This document shows, in pieces, positions 25,693 to 34,600 of a DNA stretch of 47,557 nt (the first letter of the stretch is position 1; every line of letters begins with the position of its first letter). This DNA comes from a gamma proteobacterium symbiont of Stewartia floridana (GTDB taxonomy: Bacteria; Pseudomonadota; Gammaproteobacteria; Chromatiales; Chromatiaceae). A program made the translations under genes and the position numbers. A model generated the notes under the pieces. That model was given only the letters and a program-made list of their open reading frames with translations, made no database searches and had not been told where the DNA came from. Where the stretch lies: contig NAUB01000010.1 in NCBI GenBank assembly GCA_003676145.1, positions 1 to 47,557 on the forward strand, read 5' to 3'.

Positions 25693-26616
25693 GTGCAGAT
25701 CCATCAATACTCTGATGTGGGCTTCCACGCTGCGTGCCAGGGCGTGGGGCTCGTAACCCCCTTCCAGCACGGAGACAACCCTGCCCTCGGCATAGTCATC
25801 GGCAATCTTCAGGATCTGCTCGGTAACCCAGCGATAGTCCGCCTCGGTCAGGCTGACCCCTGACATGTCATCTTCCACATGGGCATCGAAGCCAGCCGAG
25901 ACGAAGATCATCTGTGGCTTGAAGTGATTCAGCGCCGGCAGCCAGTGGTCGGTTACCGCCGCTTTGAATTCAGCGCTTTTTGCAGTCGCCTCCAATGGGG
26001 CACAGATAATGTGGTCCGGACTCTCTTCAATTGCGGTGTAGGGATAGAAAGGGTGCTGGAAAGTCGAACAGACAATCACCCGTCTGTCATCACGGAAGAT
26101 ATCTTCACTGCCATTACCATGGTGGACATCGAAGTCAAGTATCGCCACCCGTTCCAGACCATACTCCGCCATGGCATGTGCCGCACCCACCGAGGCATTG
26201 CCATAGACACAGAATCCCATGGTCTTCATGCGCTCCGCATGGTGACCAGGCGGCCTTACCGCACAGAAGGCATTTTTCAATCCCTCCTGCATGATCAGAT
26301 CGACCCCTTTGATCACAGCACCGGCAGCCCGTTTAGCCGCCTGCAGACTCTGTGGGCTCACCACCGTATCCGGATCAAGATGGGCATGGCCAGATTCGGG
26401 CATGAGTTTTTCAACTTGGTTCAGATAAGCTTCGTCGTGACAACGCAGCAACTGTTCCCGGGTAACCTCCGGTGCATCATAGTGTCGTAGAAAATCGTAA
26501 AGCTGCGCCGCCATCAAACGATCATCGATCGCCTGCAGTCTTGAAGCGTTTTCTGGATGTCCCACACCCGTGTCATGATTGAGGCAATCAGGGTGGGTAA
26601 TATAGGCCGTTCTCAC
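25690..26616 (-). CDS. Histone deacetylase family protein (arginase/deacetylase fold)
   Basis: A 308-residue zinc-dependent amidohydrolase. The family start VGHPENASRLQAI, the proton-relay histidine pair RPPGHHAE, the zinc ligands in ILDFDVHHGNG (Asp and His), the later Asp in VSAGFDAH and the terminal LEGGY tyrosine motif are all present, so the active site looks complete. Bacterial members remove acetyl groups from proteins or from small amines such as polyamines. It is divergent from a PatZ-like protein acetyltransferase 255 bases away, which makes protein-lysine deacetylation attractive (inference). A TATAAT-like -10 (complement of 26665-26670) lies upstream, without a good -35. Confidence 0.9.
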   Translation of the reverse strand: MRTAYITHPDCLNHDTGVGHPENASRLQAIDDRLMAAQLYDFLRHYDAPEVTREQLLRCHDEAYLNQVEKLMPESGHAHLDPDTVVSPQSLQAAKRAAGAVIKGVDLIMQEGLKNAFCAVRPPGHHAERMKTMGFCVYGNASVGAAHAMAEYGLERVAILDFDVHHGNGSEDIFRDDRRVIVCSTFQHPFYPYTAIEESPDHIICAPLEATAKSAEFKAAVTDHWLPALNHFKPQMIFVSAGFDAHVEDDMSGVSLTEADYRWVTEQILKIADDYAEGRVVSVLEGGYEPHALARSVEAHIRVLMDLH

Positions 26617-26703
26617 AAAATACCCCCAAACAATGCGGCCACTTCATTAAGCAGCCTAATACTCATTATAAGATCTTTAAAAACCGTTACTTAAGTAAAG
26701 AAT

Positions 26704-26732
26704 TTGTCATTTATTAACGGTAAACTTACAAC
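26704..26732 (+). promoter_or_regulatory. Candidate promoter of the PatZ-like gene
   Basis: TTGTCA (26704-26709) and TACAAC (26727-26732) are 17 bases apart, giving a leader of about 130 bases before the start codon at 26872. The -35 matches five of six bases, the -10 four of six. Confidence 0.35.
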
Positions 26733-26871
26733 CATTCATGCCGATAACCTGAGTGCTCATCGACGTCACCTTGGATATGCTTTAATTCAATCTATCACAG
26801 CGTGCCTCCGTGAGTAACAACGGACATTTACTCTCACTATTTTTCACCTGAAGTTCAATAGGCTGGAACTC

Positions 26872-29553
26872 ATGCAATCACACTATTTAACCCCTCTATT
26901 CTCACCAAAAAGCGTCGCCATGTTTGGAGCCAGTGAAAGGGAAAACTCGGTTGGCGAAGTGGTATTTCGCAATCTGATCTCTTCCGGTTACAAAGGCGCT
27001 ATCTATCCAATCAATCCGAAGCATGAGGAGATCCAGGGAATCAAAGCCTACAAGTCGATCGAAGAGATCGGCAAACCGGTTGAACTGGTGGTCGTTGCAA
27101 CACCGGCCAAGACCATTCCAGCGATTGTCGAGGCCTGCGGTCTGCATGGTGTAAAAACCATGATCATCCTGTCGGCCGGATTCAGAGAGTCCGGACCCGC
27201 CGGCCTGCGTCTTGAAGAGCGGGTAGTCGAAGTCGCCAAGGAGTTCGGCATTCGTTTTATCGGACCAAACTGTCTCGGCCTGATCCGTCCCGACCAGGGA
27301 ATCAACATCACTTTCGGCAACAACAACGCCAAGCCGGGCAATCTTGCCCTGGTCTCCCAGTCCGGTGCGATCTGCACCGCGATCCTCGATTGGGCGGAGA
27401 CCAACGACATCGGATTCTCCACGGTGATCTCCACCGGTATCTCAGCAGATCTCGATTTCGGTGACTACCTGGACTACCTGGTAGCCGATCCGAAGACCGA
27501 CAGTATTCTGCTCTATGTGGAGGGCATCAAGAATGCCCGCCGATTCATGAGCGGACTGCGTGCCGCGGCGCGCATCAAACCGGTCATCGTGTTGAAAGTG
27601 GGACGCCACGCCGCTGGCGCGGAAGCCTCCATGTCCCATACCGGCGCCCTGGTGGGCAGTGACGAGACTTTCTCTGCCGCCCTGTCACGATCCGGTGTGT
27701 TGCGGGTGGAGACCATCTCCCAGCTCTTTTCAGCGGCCAAGGCCCTCTCTTCCAGATACCGGGTCTACGGCAACAAACTGGCGATCATCACCAATGGTGG
27801 TGGCCCAGGCGTGATGGCGGCCGATCGGGCCTCCGATCTGGGTATCGAACTGGCCTCCTTCAACGACGACACCATCAAGGCACTCAATGAAGCCTTGCCA
27901 GAGGTCTGGTCTCACGGCAATCCGGTTGACATCATTGGTGAAGCACCGCCGGAGCGTTATCGGGCTGCCGTGGATATCTGCCTCAACGATCCGGGTGTCG
28001 ATGGCACCATCGTGATCCTTACCCCACAGGCGATGACCAAACCCGATGCGGTGGCACAGGAGTTGATCGATCTGGCGGATAAACATAAGAAGCCGATCCT
28101 GACCAGCTGGATGGGTGGCAAGCAGATCGAGAATGGGCGCAAGCTGTTCAACAATGCGAGACTGCCCTCCTTCCGCACCCTGGAGAATGCGGTTGACGCT
28201 TTCCACTACCTCTCATCCCATCAGGAGAGCCAGCGCTTACTGATGCAGACCCCGGCAAAGAGCTCCAGACGCCATGAGCAGCCTGACGCCGAGGGTGCCC
28301 GGTTGATCATCGAAAGCGCCCTCTCGGAACAGCGCAAAGTTCTCTCCGAACCGGAATCCTTTGCACTGCTTGGCGCCTTCCGTATCAACGCCGTACGCAA
28401 CGGCATTGCACGTTCGGCCAACGAAGCGTTGATCCTGGCTGAGTCGATTGGCTTCCCGGTAGCGATGAAGATCTTCTCACCGGACATCTCCCATAAATCC
28501 GATGCCGGCGGTATCCGTCTCAACATCAACAACGCCCAGGCGGTTCGCACCAACTACCGGGATCTGATCGAACAGGTCAAAGAGACCCGTCCGGAAGCGA
28601 CCATCGAAGGTGTAACGGTTGAGCAGATGTATCAGAGCCCGAATGGTCGGGAGCTGCTGATCGGTATCGTCAGGGACCCGGTGTTCGGTCCCGTGATCAG
28701 CTTTGGCAGCGGCGGCACCACGGTCGAAGTGATGGGTGATTCGGCGATTGCCCTGCCACCACTCAACCGGCGTCTGGCCAGTGATCTGATCGATCGCACC
28801 AAGGCGTCAAAGATGCTCGACCAGTTCAGACACATGCCTGCCGCCAACCGGGAAGCCCTGGTGGATGTGCTGCTGCGTGTCTCAAGCATGGCCTGTGAGT
28901 TGCCATGGATTCAGGAGATGGATATCAACCCACTGATTCTCGATGATCAAGGCGCTGTGGCAGTGGATGCCAGGATCCGGGTCAACTACCCGCGCCCCTC
29001 CACCGATCCCTACCACCATCTGGCGATCCACCCCTACCCGGTCAATCTGGTGGCCCGTACCCAACTGCCCAACGGCATCAACATCGTAATCCGCCCGATC
29101 CGGCCGGAAGATGCGGATCTGGAGCAGAACTTCACCCGTCAGCTCTCCAATGAGGCCAAGTACTTCCGCTTCATGAGTTCCATTCAGGAACTCACCCCGG
29201 AGATGCTGACCCGCTTCACCCAGATCGACTATCACAACGAAATGGCCCTGATTGCGGTTACCGAAGATCAACACCATGAGGTGGAGCTGGGGGTTGCCCG
29301 CTATGTGATCAATCCTGACAAGCGCAGCTGTGAGTTTGCCCTGGTGGTCGCCGATGAGTGGCAGCGTCAGGGGATCGGTCACAAGTTGATGAACCACCTG
29401 ATGGGGATTGCCAGAGACCGGGGTCTTGAGAGAATGGAGGGTGAAGTGTTGAGCAACAACTTCAAGATGCTCGACCTGATGAAGTCGCTCTACTTCCAGG
29501 TCACCCCTTATCCGGAAGACAACAGCATCAAGCAGGTTGTAATCGACTTGTAG
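26872..29553 (+). CDS. Fused NDP-forming acyl-CoA synthetase/GNAT protein (PatZ/Pat-like protein acetyltransferase)
   Basis: An 893-residue cytoplasmic protein with the architecture of Salmonella Pat/E. coli PatZ (about 886). Residues 1-460 form the CoA-binding and ligase modules of ADP-forming acetyl-CoA synthetases, 480-710 an ATP-grasp module, and 735-890 a GNAT domain with the acetyl-CoA loop RQGIGHKL. Pat enzymes acetylate lysines, for example to switch off acetyl-CoA synthetase, and their synthetase part is reported to lack the catalytic phospho-histidine. Here the site reads SMSHTGALVGSD with His256, so the histidine appears to be kept and some synthetase activity is conceivable. The ribosome site is weak (GGA). 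It is divergent from a deacetylase-family gene. Confidence 0.9.
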   Translation: MQSHYLTPLFSPKSVAMFGASERENSVGEVVFRNLISSGYKGAIYPINPKHEEIQGIKAYKSIEEIGKPVELVVVATPAKTIPAIVEACGLHGVKTMIILSAGFRESGPAGLRLEERVVEVAKEFGIRFIGPNCLGLIRPDQGINITFGNNNAKPGNLALVSQSGAICTAILDWAETNDIGFSTVISTGISADLDFGDYLDYLVADPKTDSILLYVEGIKNARRFMSGLRAAARIKPVIVLKVGRHAAGAEASMSHTGALVGSDETFSAALSRSGVLRVETISQLFSAAKALSSRYRVYGNKLAIITNGGGPGVMAADRASDLGIELASFNDDTIKALNEALPEVWSHGNPVDIIGEAPPERYRAAVDICLNDPGVDGTIVILTPQAMTKPDAVAQELIDLADKHKKPILTSWMGGKQIENGRKLFNNARLPSFRTLENAVDAFHYLSSHQESQRLLMQTPAKSSRRHEQPDAEGARLIIESALSEQRKVLSEPESFALLGAFRINAVRNGIARSANEALILAESIGFPVAMKIFSPDISHKSDAGGIRLNINNAQAVRTNYRDLIEQVKETRPEATIEGVTVEQMYQSPNGRELLIGIVRDPVFGPVISFGSGGTTVEVMGDSAIALPPLNRRLASDLIDRTKASKMLDQFRHMPAANREALVDVLLRVSSMACELPWIQEMDINPLILDDQGAVAVDARIRVNYPRPSTDPYHHLAIHPYPVNLVARTQLPNGINIVIRPIRPEDADLEQNFTRQLSNEAKYFRFMSSIQELTPEMLTRFTQIDYHNEMALIAVTEDQHHEVELGVARYVINPDKRSCEFALVVADEWQRQGIGHKLMNHLMGIARDRGLERMEGEVLSNNFKMLDLMKSLYFQVTPYPEDNSIKQVVIDL

Positions 29554-29577
29554 TTTAACTGAATCGTTTGTGGTTCT

Positions 29578-29631
29578 TTTAGGGTCAGAGAGCATTATAG
29601 GCTACAGCTAGCATGTGCTCTCTGCCCTAAA
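29578..29631. other. Imperfect inverted repeat after the PatZ-like gene
   Basis: TTTAGGGTCAGAGAGCA (29578-29594) pairs with TGCTCTCTGCCCTAAA (29616-29631) with one bulged base. It starts 25 bases after the stop codon. The flanks are T-rich on the left and A-rich on the right, the reverse of what a rightward terminator needs, so it may be a boundary repeat of the AT-rich patch that follows. Confidence 0.45.
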
Positions 29632-29752
29632 ATTGTCCCCTTTAGTTACGCCTACATAAACCCTTGAATAAAATCACCTTGGACTAGGAATACTTAATTG
29701 TTCTTTTCAAAAGGTGACTATCCTTGTTTCTATTTATCTCTATCAACATAAT

Positions 29753-30037
29753 TTATTCGTTATCACTCACTATCGAATCAAGTGCAACATTGCTTTCTTC
29801 CTTGGAACAATCGATAGCGACACTAACTTGCCAATTACCTCCCATTGCCTGACTTACAGATACACCACTTACTGGCACGCATATTCTTTTTCCAAGCTCA
29901 CTTGAAACAAAAACCTTATCCCCAAATGCACCTTCCACTTCGCTTCTTAGAGAAAACTCCTTTAAAAGAAGAGGACCAGTTAAAATCTTTTGATCATTGT
30001 TTCCAGGCATCACATCTTTAACTATCATCAAATCCAT
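29753..30037 (-). CDS. Small protein, candidate immunity partner of the upstream toxin-like gene
   Basis: A 94-residue protein I do not recognise, with no signal peptide or membrane span. Strand-like segments alternate (KILTGPLLLKEFSLRSEV, GDKVFVSSEL, NWQVSVAIDC) and the C terminus is acidic (SNVALDSIVSDNE). It starts nine bases after the toxin-like gene's stop, with GAGGA correctly spaced, so the two are certainly positioned for joint translation. It lies in the AT-rich patch and shares its base composition. Position, size and composition are what an immunity protein would show; this is inference. Confidence 0.6.
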   Translation of the reverse strand: MDLMIVKDVMPGNNDQKILTGPLLLKEFSLRSEVEGAFGDKVFVSSELGKRICVPVSGVSVSQAMGGNWQVSVAIDCSKEESNVALDSIVSDNE

Positions 30038-30046
30038 TTTCCATCC

Positions 30047-31531
30047 TCATCTATTATGAATGTATAGAGTATCTTTCACATCTCTTATTTTCGCTGGCCC
30101 ACCAGGCATGTCCTGTAATCGCTTAATAGCATCTCTAAGCAAAGTAAAACGCTCCGTAGAACTAAGTTCTGGAGCAAAACGTGCTGCGCGAATACTAGCT
30201 TGCGCTTCTTCCAAGAAAACATTTTCCTGCGTTCTACCTGCAAGCGCTGCCTCTCTGTGCCCTACTATTTCATGGGCAAGCGTGCCATTTGTGCTTACTC
30301 TAGAATTTGCAGTCAACGTGCCTACGCCATTATTACCAGGTACCACATCGGAGCCAATATTGAGTACTTCACTACCAAACATATTACCGTAACCAGTACT
30401 TAGCTGCGTATCATCTACATATCTAATATCTACATTTTCTAAATCAAATTTTGACAGATAGCTGTCAATATGGGCTCGTTGAGCTATCGAAAGAGAGTTT
30501 TCACCACGAACACCCCCAGAATATATATTGTAGTATGTTGGATTAGAGTTATACGGAGCATTTACATCACTCCAAATCTCACTATTTTCACCAATACTCG
30601 AATCCTTATCAGCACGTTTTGGACAACCTAACTTATCATCACTTACCTGTCCCGTGCTTGCATCACCCCCTTTTACCCTAGTACTTTCAGTCGTTAGTGA
30701 ATCAAGTTTCGCTGCTTTCCCCATTCTTACAATTGCACCAAACACAGCCATATCCCCCAACCCTGTCATCTGCAGCATTGGATCATTTGACATTGCTCTG
30801 CCAGCTTCGAAATATTCGCCTTTTTCCTTAGCTGCCTTTACTGCCTCATTGGTTGCTTGAACATGCCCTTTAAGCGCATTACCGACATCTGCCAAATCCG
30901 GTAGAGTCAACCCGGGTTCTCTGCTCCCCGCTTGGTACTCATCGATACCGGCATATTCCAGGTTATCGACATTTTTCAGTTCAGCGCTCTCCTTGGCGAC
31001 CGCCACACCTATCTGCAGAAGGCCTTTAACCGTGTTTTCCACCAGCCCATAGCCAACGCCGGAGGTAAGGGCCGCGTATTGCAATGGAGTTGGACGAGGC
31101 CCGATATCCACGCCCGCATCACTCACACTCAGGGGATCAGCGGATTGTCCACTTGGGCTTTCATTCCGGTTGCCGGTATAGTCGACGGCCGTACTTCCCT
31201 GCTCCACATGCATCTGACGCATCAATCCTCTGCCATCACTTTCGGCATGATCGTAAACCACCGCCAAAGCGTGCTGCCCATCCGGGGTAGCCGCCAGTTG
31301 ACTGATACCCTCACGACCGGCCGATGCTATAAACTCGTTGGCGAGTTTGCTTTTCTGAGTTTGGTTGCGCTGTTCAAATTGGCGCTTGATCAGAACATCC
31401 GGCTGATGACTCTGACTGGCCTGTTGAAAGAGGGTCTTGCCCTCGGATTGTTGCGCGCTATCTATGCCGCTGTTAACTGCCGTGTATGACCGGGCTGGGG
31501 CGCTGTTTGTGTAGAGATTCGGCGTACTCAC
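30047..31531 (-). CDS. Putative polymorphic toxin with C-terminal HExxGH metallopeptidase-like domain
   Basis: A 494-residue protein without signal peptide or membrane anchor. The N-terminal 200 residues (GC-rich DNA) contain LANEFIASAGREGISQLAAT, a glycine-containing hydrophobic stretch (about 150-180) and no recognised enzyme. The C-terminal half is encoded by clearly AT-rich DNA. Its last 75 residues carry GTLAHEIVGHREAALAGRT (His420, Glu421, His425), acidic residues Glu441/442 and SSTERFTLLRDAIKRL, resembling the tip domains of Rhs-type toxins. The spacing is HExxxH, not the classical HExxH, so zinc chemistry is uncertain. The GTG start at 31531 has GGAGG five bases upstream. A small candidate immunity gene follows by nine bases. 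It is divergent from lhr. Confidence 0.65.
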   Translation of the reverse strand: MSTPNLYTNSAPARSYTAVNSGIDSAQQSEGKTLFQQASQSHQPDVLIKRQFEQRNQTQKSKLANEFIASAGREGISQLAATPDGQHALAVVYDHAESDGRGLMRQMHVEQGSTAVDYTGNRNESPSGQSADPLSVSDAGVDIGPRPTPLQYAALTSGVGYGLVENTVKGLLQIGVAVAKESAELKNVDNLEYAGIDEYQAGSREPGLTLPDLADVGNALKGHVQATNEAVKAAKEKGEYFEAGRAMSNDPMLQMTGLGDMAVFGAIVRMGKAAKLDSLTTESTRVKGGDASTGQVSDDKLGCPKRADKDSSIGENSEIWSDVNAPYNSNPTYYNIYSGGVRGENSLSIAQRAHIDSYLSKFDLENVDIRYVDDTQLSTGYGNMFGSEVLNIGSDVVPGNNGVGTLTANSRVSTNGTLAHEIVGHREAALAGRTQENVFLEEAQASIRAARFAPELSSTERFTLLRDAIKRLQDMPGGPAKIRDVKDTLYIHNR

Positions 31532-31689
31532 GGGTCCCTCCGCTGCCTTTTTTAAGGTTGTATTGACCTTATCTCAGCAAACGCTTGTTCGACTACTAGG
31601 GATTACCCATACGCCAACTTAATCAATTGAAAATCTGTCTTAATTTGGATTTCAGGACAGCTATATTTTCTATGGAGTATCATTAGGAG

Positions 31690-34600
31690 ATGTCATCCTT
31701 TCACTTTCATCCTGCAGTCGCCCGCTGGTTTGAACACCATTTCGGATCCCCTTCCGAGGTTCAGGCGTTGGCCTGGCCTGCGATACAGGCTGAGAAGAAC
31801 ACTTTGATCTCCGCCCCCACCGGTTCGGGTAAAACCCTGGCCGCTTTTCTGGCGGCGATCGATCATCTGGTTCAGCAGGGTTTGAGCATGCCTCTGGCGG
31901 ATGAGACCACGGTGCTCTATGTCTCGCCGCTGAAAGCGCTCTCCAATGACATCCATAAGAATCTGGAGCTGCCGTTGAACGGCATTCGCGATGCGTTGCT
32001 GGAGATGGGCTACCCGGATGCACCGATCCGCGCCATGGTGCGCACCGGTGACACCAGCCAGTCAGAGCGGGCGATGATGAAACGCTCGCCACCCCATATT
32101 CTGGTGACCACCCCGGAGTCGCTCTACATTCTGCTCACCTCCGACTCCGGTCGTGAAATGCTGAAGTCGGTACGCAGCATCATCGTCGATGAGATACACG
32201 CCCTGGCGGGAAACAAACGGGGCACCCATCTTAGCCTCAGTCTGGAACGACTCACTGCCTTGTGCGACAGAGCCCCGGTAAGGATCGGCATCTCCGCCAC
32301 TCAGAAACCGATCGAGGTGATGGCCAGCTTTCTCACCGGAGCACAGCAGGACGCCTCCAAAAACGGCTGTACGATCATCGATACCGGTCATGTCCGACAG
32401 CGCGATCTGGCGATAGAGATCACCGGCTCACCCATGGAGGCGGTGATGGCCAACGAGGCCTGGGATGAGATCTACCGCCACCTGGAACAGCTGATCCGAC
32501 AACACCGTACCACCCTGATCTTTGTCAACACCCGGCGGCTGGCGGAACGGGCCGCCGCTGCCCTGGCTGACAAACTGGGTGACGAGGCGGTGACCTCTCA
32601 CCATGGCAGTCTGGCGAAGGAGCACCGGCTCGATGCAGAGCAGCGCCTGAAAGCCGGCTCCCTGCGGGCACTGGTGGCCACCGCCTCTCTGGAGCTCGGT
32701 ATCGATATCGGTGAGGTGGATCTGGTCTGTCAGATGGGCTCCCCCCATCGCATCGCCACCTTCCTGCAGCGGGCGGGGCGCTCCGGTCACCACCTCAGCG
32801 GTATTCCCAAGGCGAGATTGTTCCCACTCAGCCGTGACGATCTGGTGGAATCGGTGGCGATGCTCGATGCGATCCGCCGGGATGAACTCGACCGGATTCC
32901 GATCCCGGATCAGCCATTGGATGTGCTGGCCCAGCAGATCATTGCCGAGGTATCCACCCGGGAGTGGCAGGAGCAGGAACTCTACCGGAGGTTTAAATGC
33001 GCCTATCCCTATCGGAATCTCTCGCAAGCGAGCTTCCTGGAAGTGGTGCAGATGCTGGCGGATGGTTTTCATACCCGACGGGGCAGACGGGGTGCCTATC
33101 TGCATCGTGACGGGGTCAACGGCAAGCTGCGCCCGCGACGCAATGCCCGCCTCACCGCTATCACCAATGGCGGCGCCATTCCCGATCAGTTCGACTATGA
33201 CGTGATCCTGCAGCCCGAGGGATTGTTCGTCGGCAGTCTCAACGAGGATTTTGCCTTTGAGAGCATGCCCGGTGATATCTTTCAGCTGGGTAACTTCTCC
33301 TACCGGATGCTGAAGATCGAACAGGGCCGGGTGTTCGTGGAGGATGCCCACGGCCTGCCCCCCAGCATCCCCTTCTGGTTCGGTGAGGCACCGGGGCGCA
33401 GTGATGAACTCTCCCTGGCGGTCTCGCGCCTGCGTGAGACACTCGACGCTCTGCTGGATGAGGGCCAGCCGGCCGCGCTTGACTACCTGCAGCAGGAGTT
33501 GAAACTTCAAGCCGGCGCCGCCGATCAGCTGGTCGACTACCTGGCAGCGACCAAGAGCCTGTTCGGCCTGGTGCCGAGTCAGCAGCGCATCGTCTTCGAA
33601 CGCTTCTTCGACGAGACCGGGGACATGCACTTCGTGATCCATGCCCCTTTCGGCTCCCGCATCAACAAGGCCTGGGGACTGTCGCTGCGCAAACGCTTCT
33701 GCCGCCGTTTCAACTTTGAACTGCAGGCAGCAGCCAATGAGGACAACCTGATCCTCTCACTCGGACCGACCCACAGCTTTCCCCTGCAGGAGCCGGCGGG
33801 CTATCTGAAGGAGGAGAGTGTGGAGCAGGTGCTGATCCAGGCCCTGCTGGCAGCCCCCATGTTTCCCACCCGCTGGCGCTGGGTCACCAATATCGCTTTG
33901 GCGGTGCCGCGGATGCGCAATGGCAAACGGGTACCCGCCCCCTTCCAGCGCAACGACGCCGAAGATCTGGTGGCATTGGTGTTCCCGGACCAGCTCGCCT
34001 GCTTCGAGAATATCCAGGGGGAGCGGGAGGTACCCGACCACCCGCTGGTCAACCAGGTGCTGCAGGACTGTCTGCGAGAACTGATGGACATCGATGGTCT
34101 GAAACGGGTACTGCAGGGGATCGAATCCGGTGAGATCCAGGTGGTCGCCAAGGACCTGCCAACCCCTTCGCCGATGGCCCATGAGATTCTCAACGCCCGA
34201 CCCTACGCCTTCCTCGACGACACTCCGGCAGAGGAGCGACGGGCCCTGGCGGTACAGCAGCGGCGTGTGGATGCGGGTAACGCCGCCGAGATGGGACAAC
34301 TCGACCCACAGGCCATCGAGCGGGTCAAACAGGAGGCCTGGCCCCAGCCCCGCAGCGCAGACGAGCTGCATGACGCCCTGGTGATCAGCGGTTTCATTGT
34401 CGAGCAGGAGATCTCCCCATTCGACCTGCCCACCTGGCAGAACTATCTCGGAGAACTGCAGCAACAACGACGTGCCACTCGCCTGATGCTCAATGAACAA
34501 GCCTTATGGGTGGCCGCAGAACGGCTCCAGGCGTTAACCATGGTCTGCCCGGATGGCCGGACTGAACCGGCGATTGAGCCACTGCCAGCCGAAGAGGCGG

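Noticed and set aside
29578-29631. Terminator of the PatZ-like gene
   Set aside because: The stem is long, but the T-rich side is 5' and the A-rich side 3' for that gene, the wrong way round; listed as a plain inverted repeat.
29714-29905. 63-codon plus-strand frame in the AT-rich patch
   Set aside because: It is antisense to the candidate immunity gene, which has a proper ribosome site and position; the frame looks accidental.
32428-33642. 404-codon minus-strand open frame opposite lhr
   Set aside because: The plus strand carries conserved Lhr helicase motifs through this stretch; the antisense translation shows no domain.
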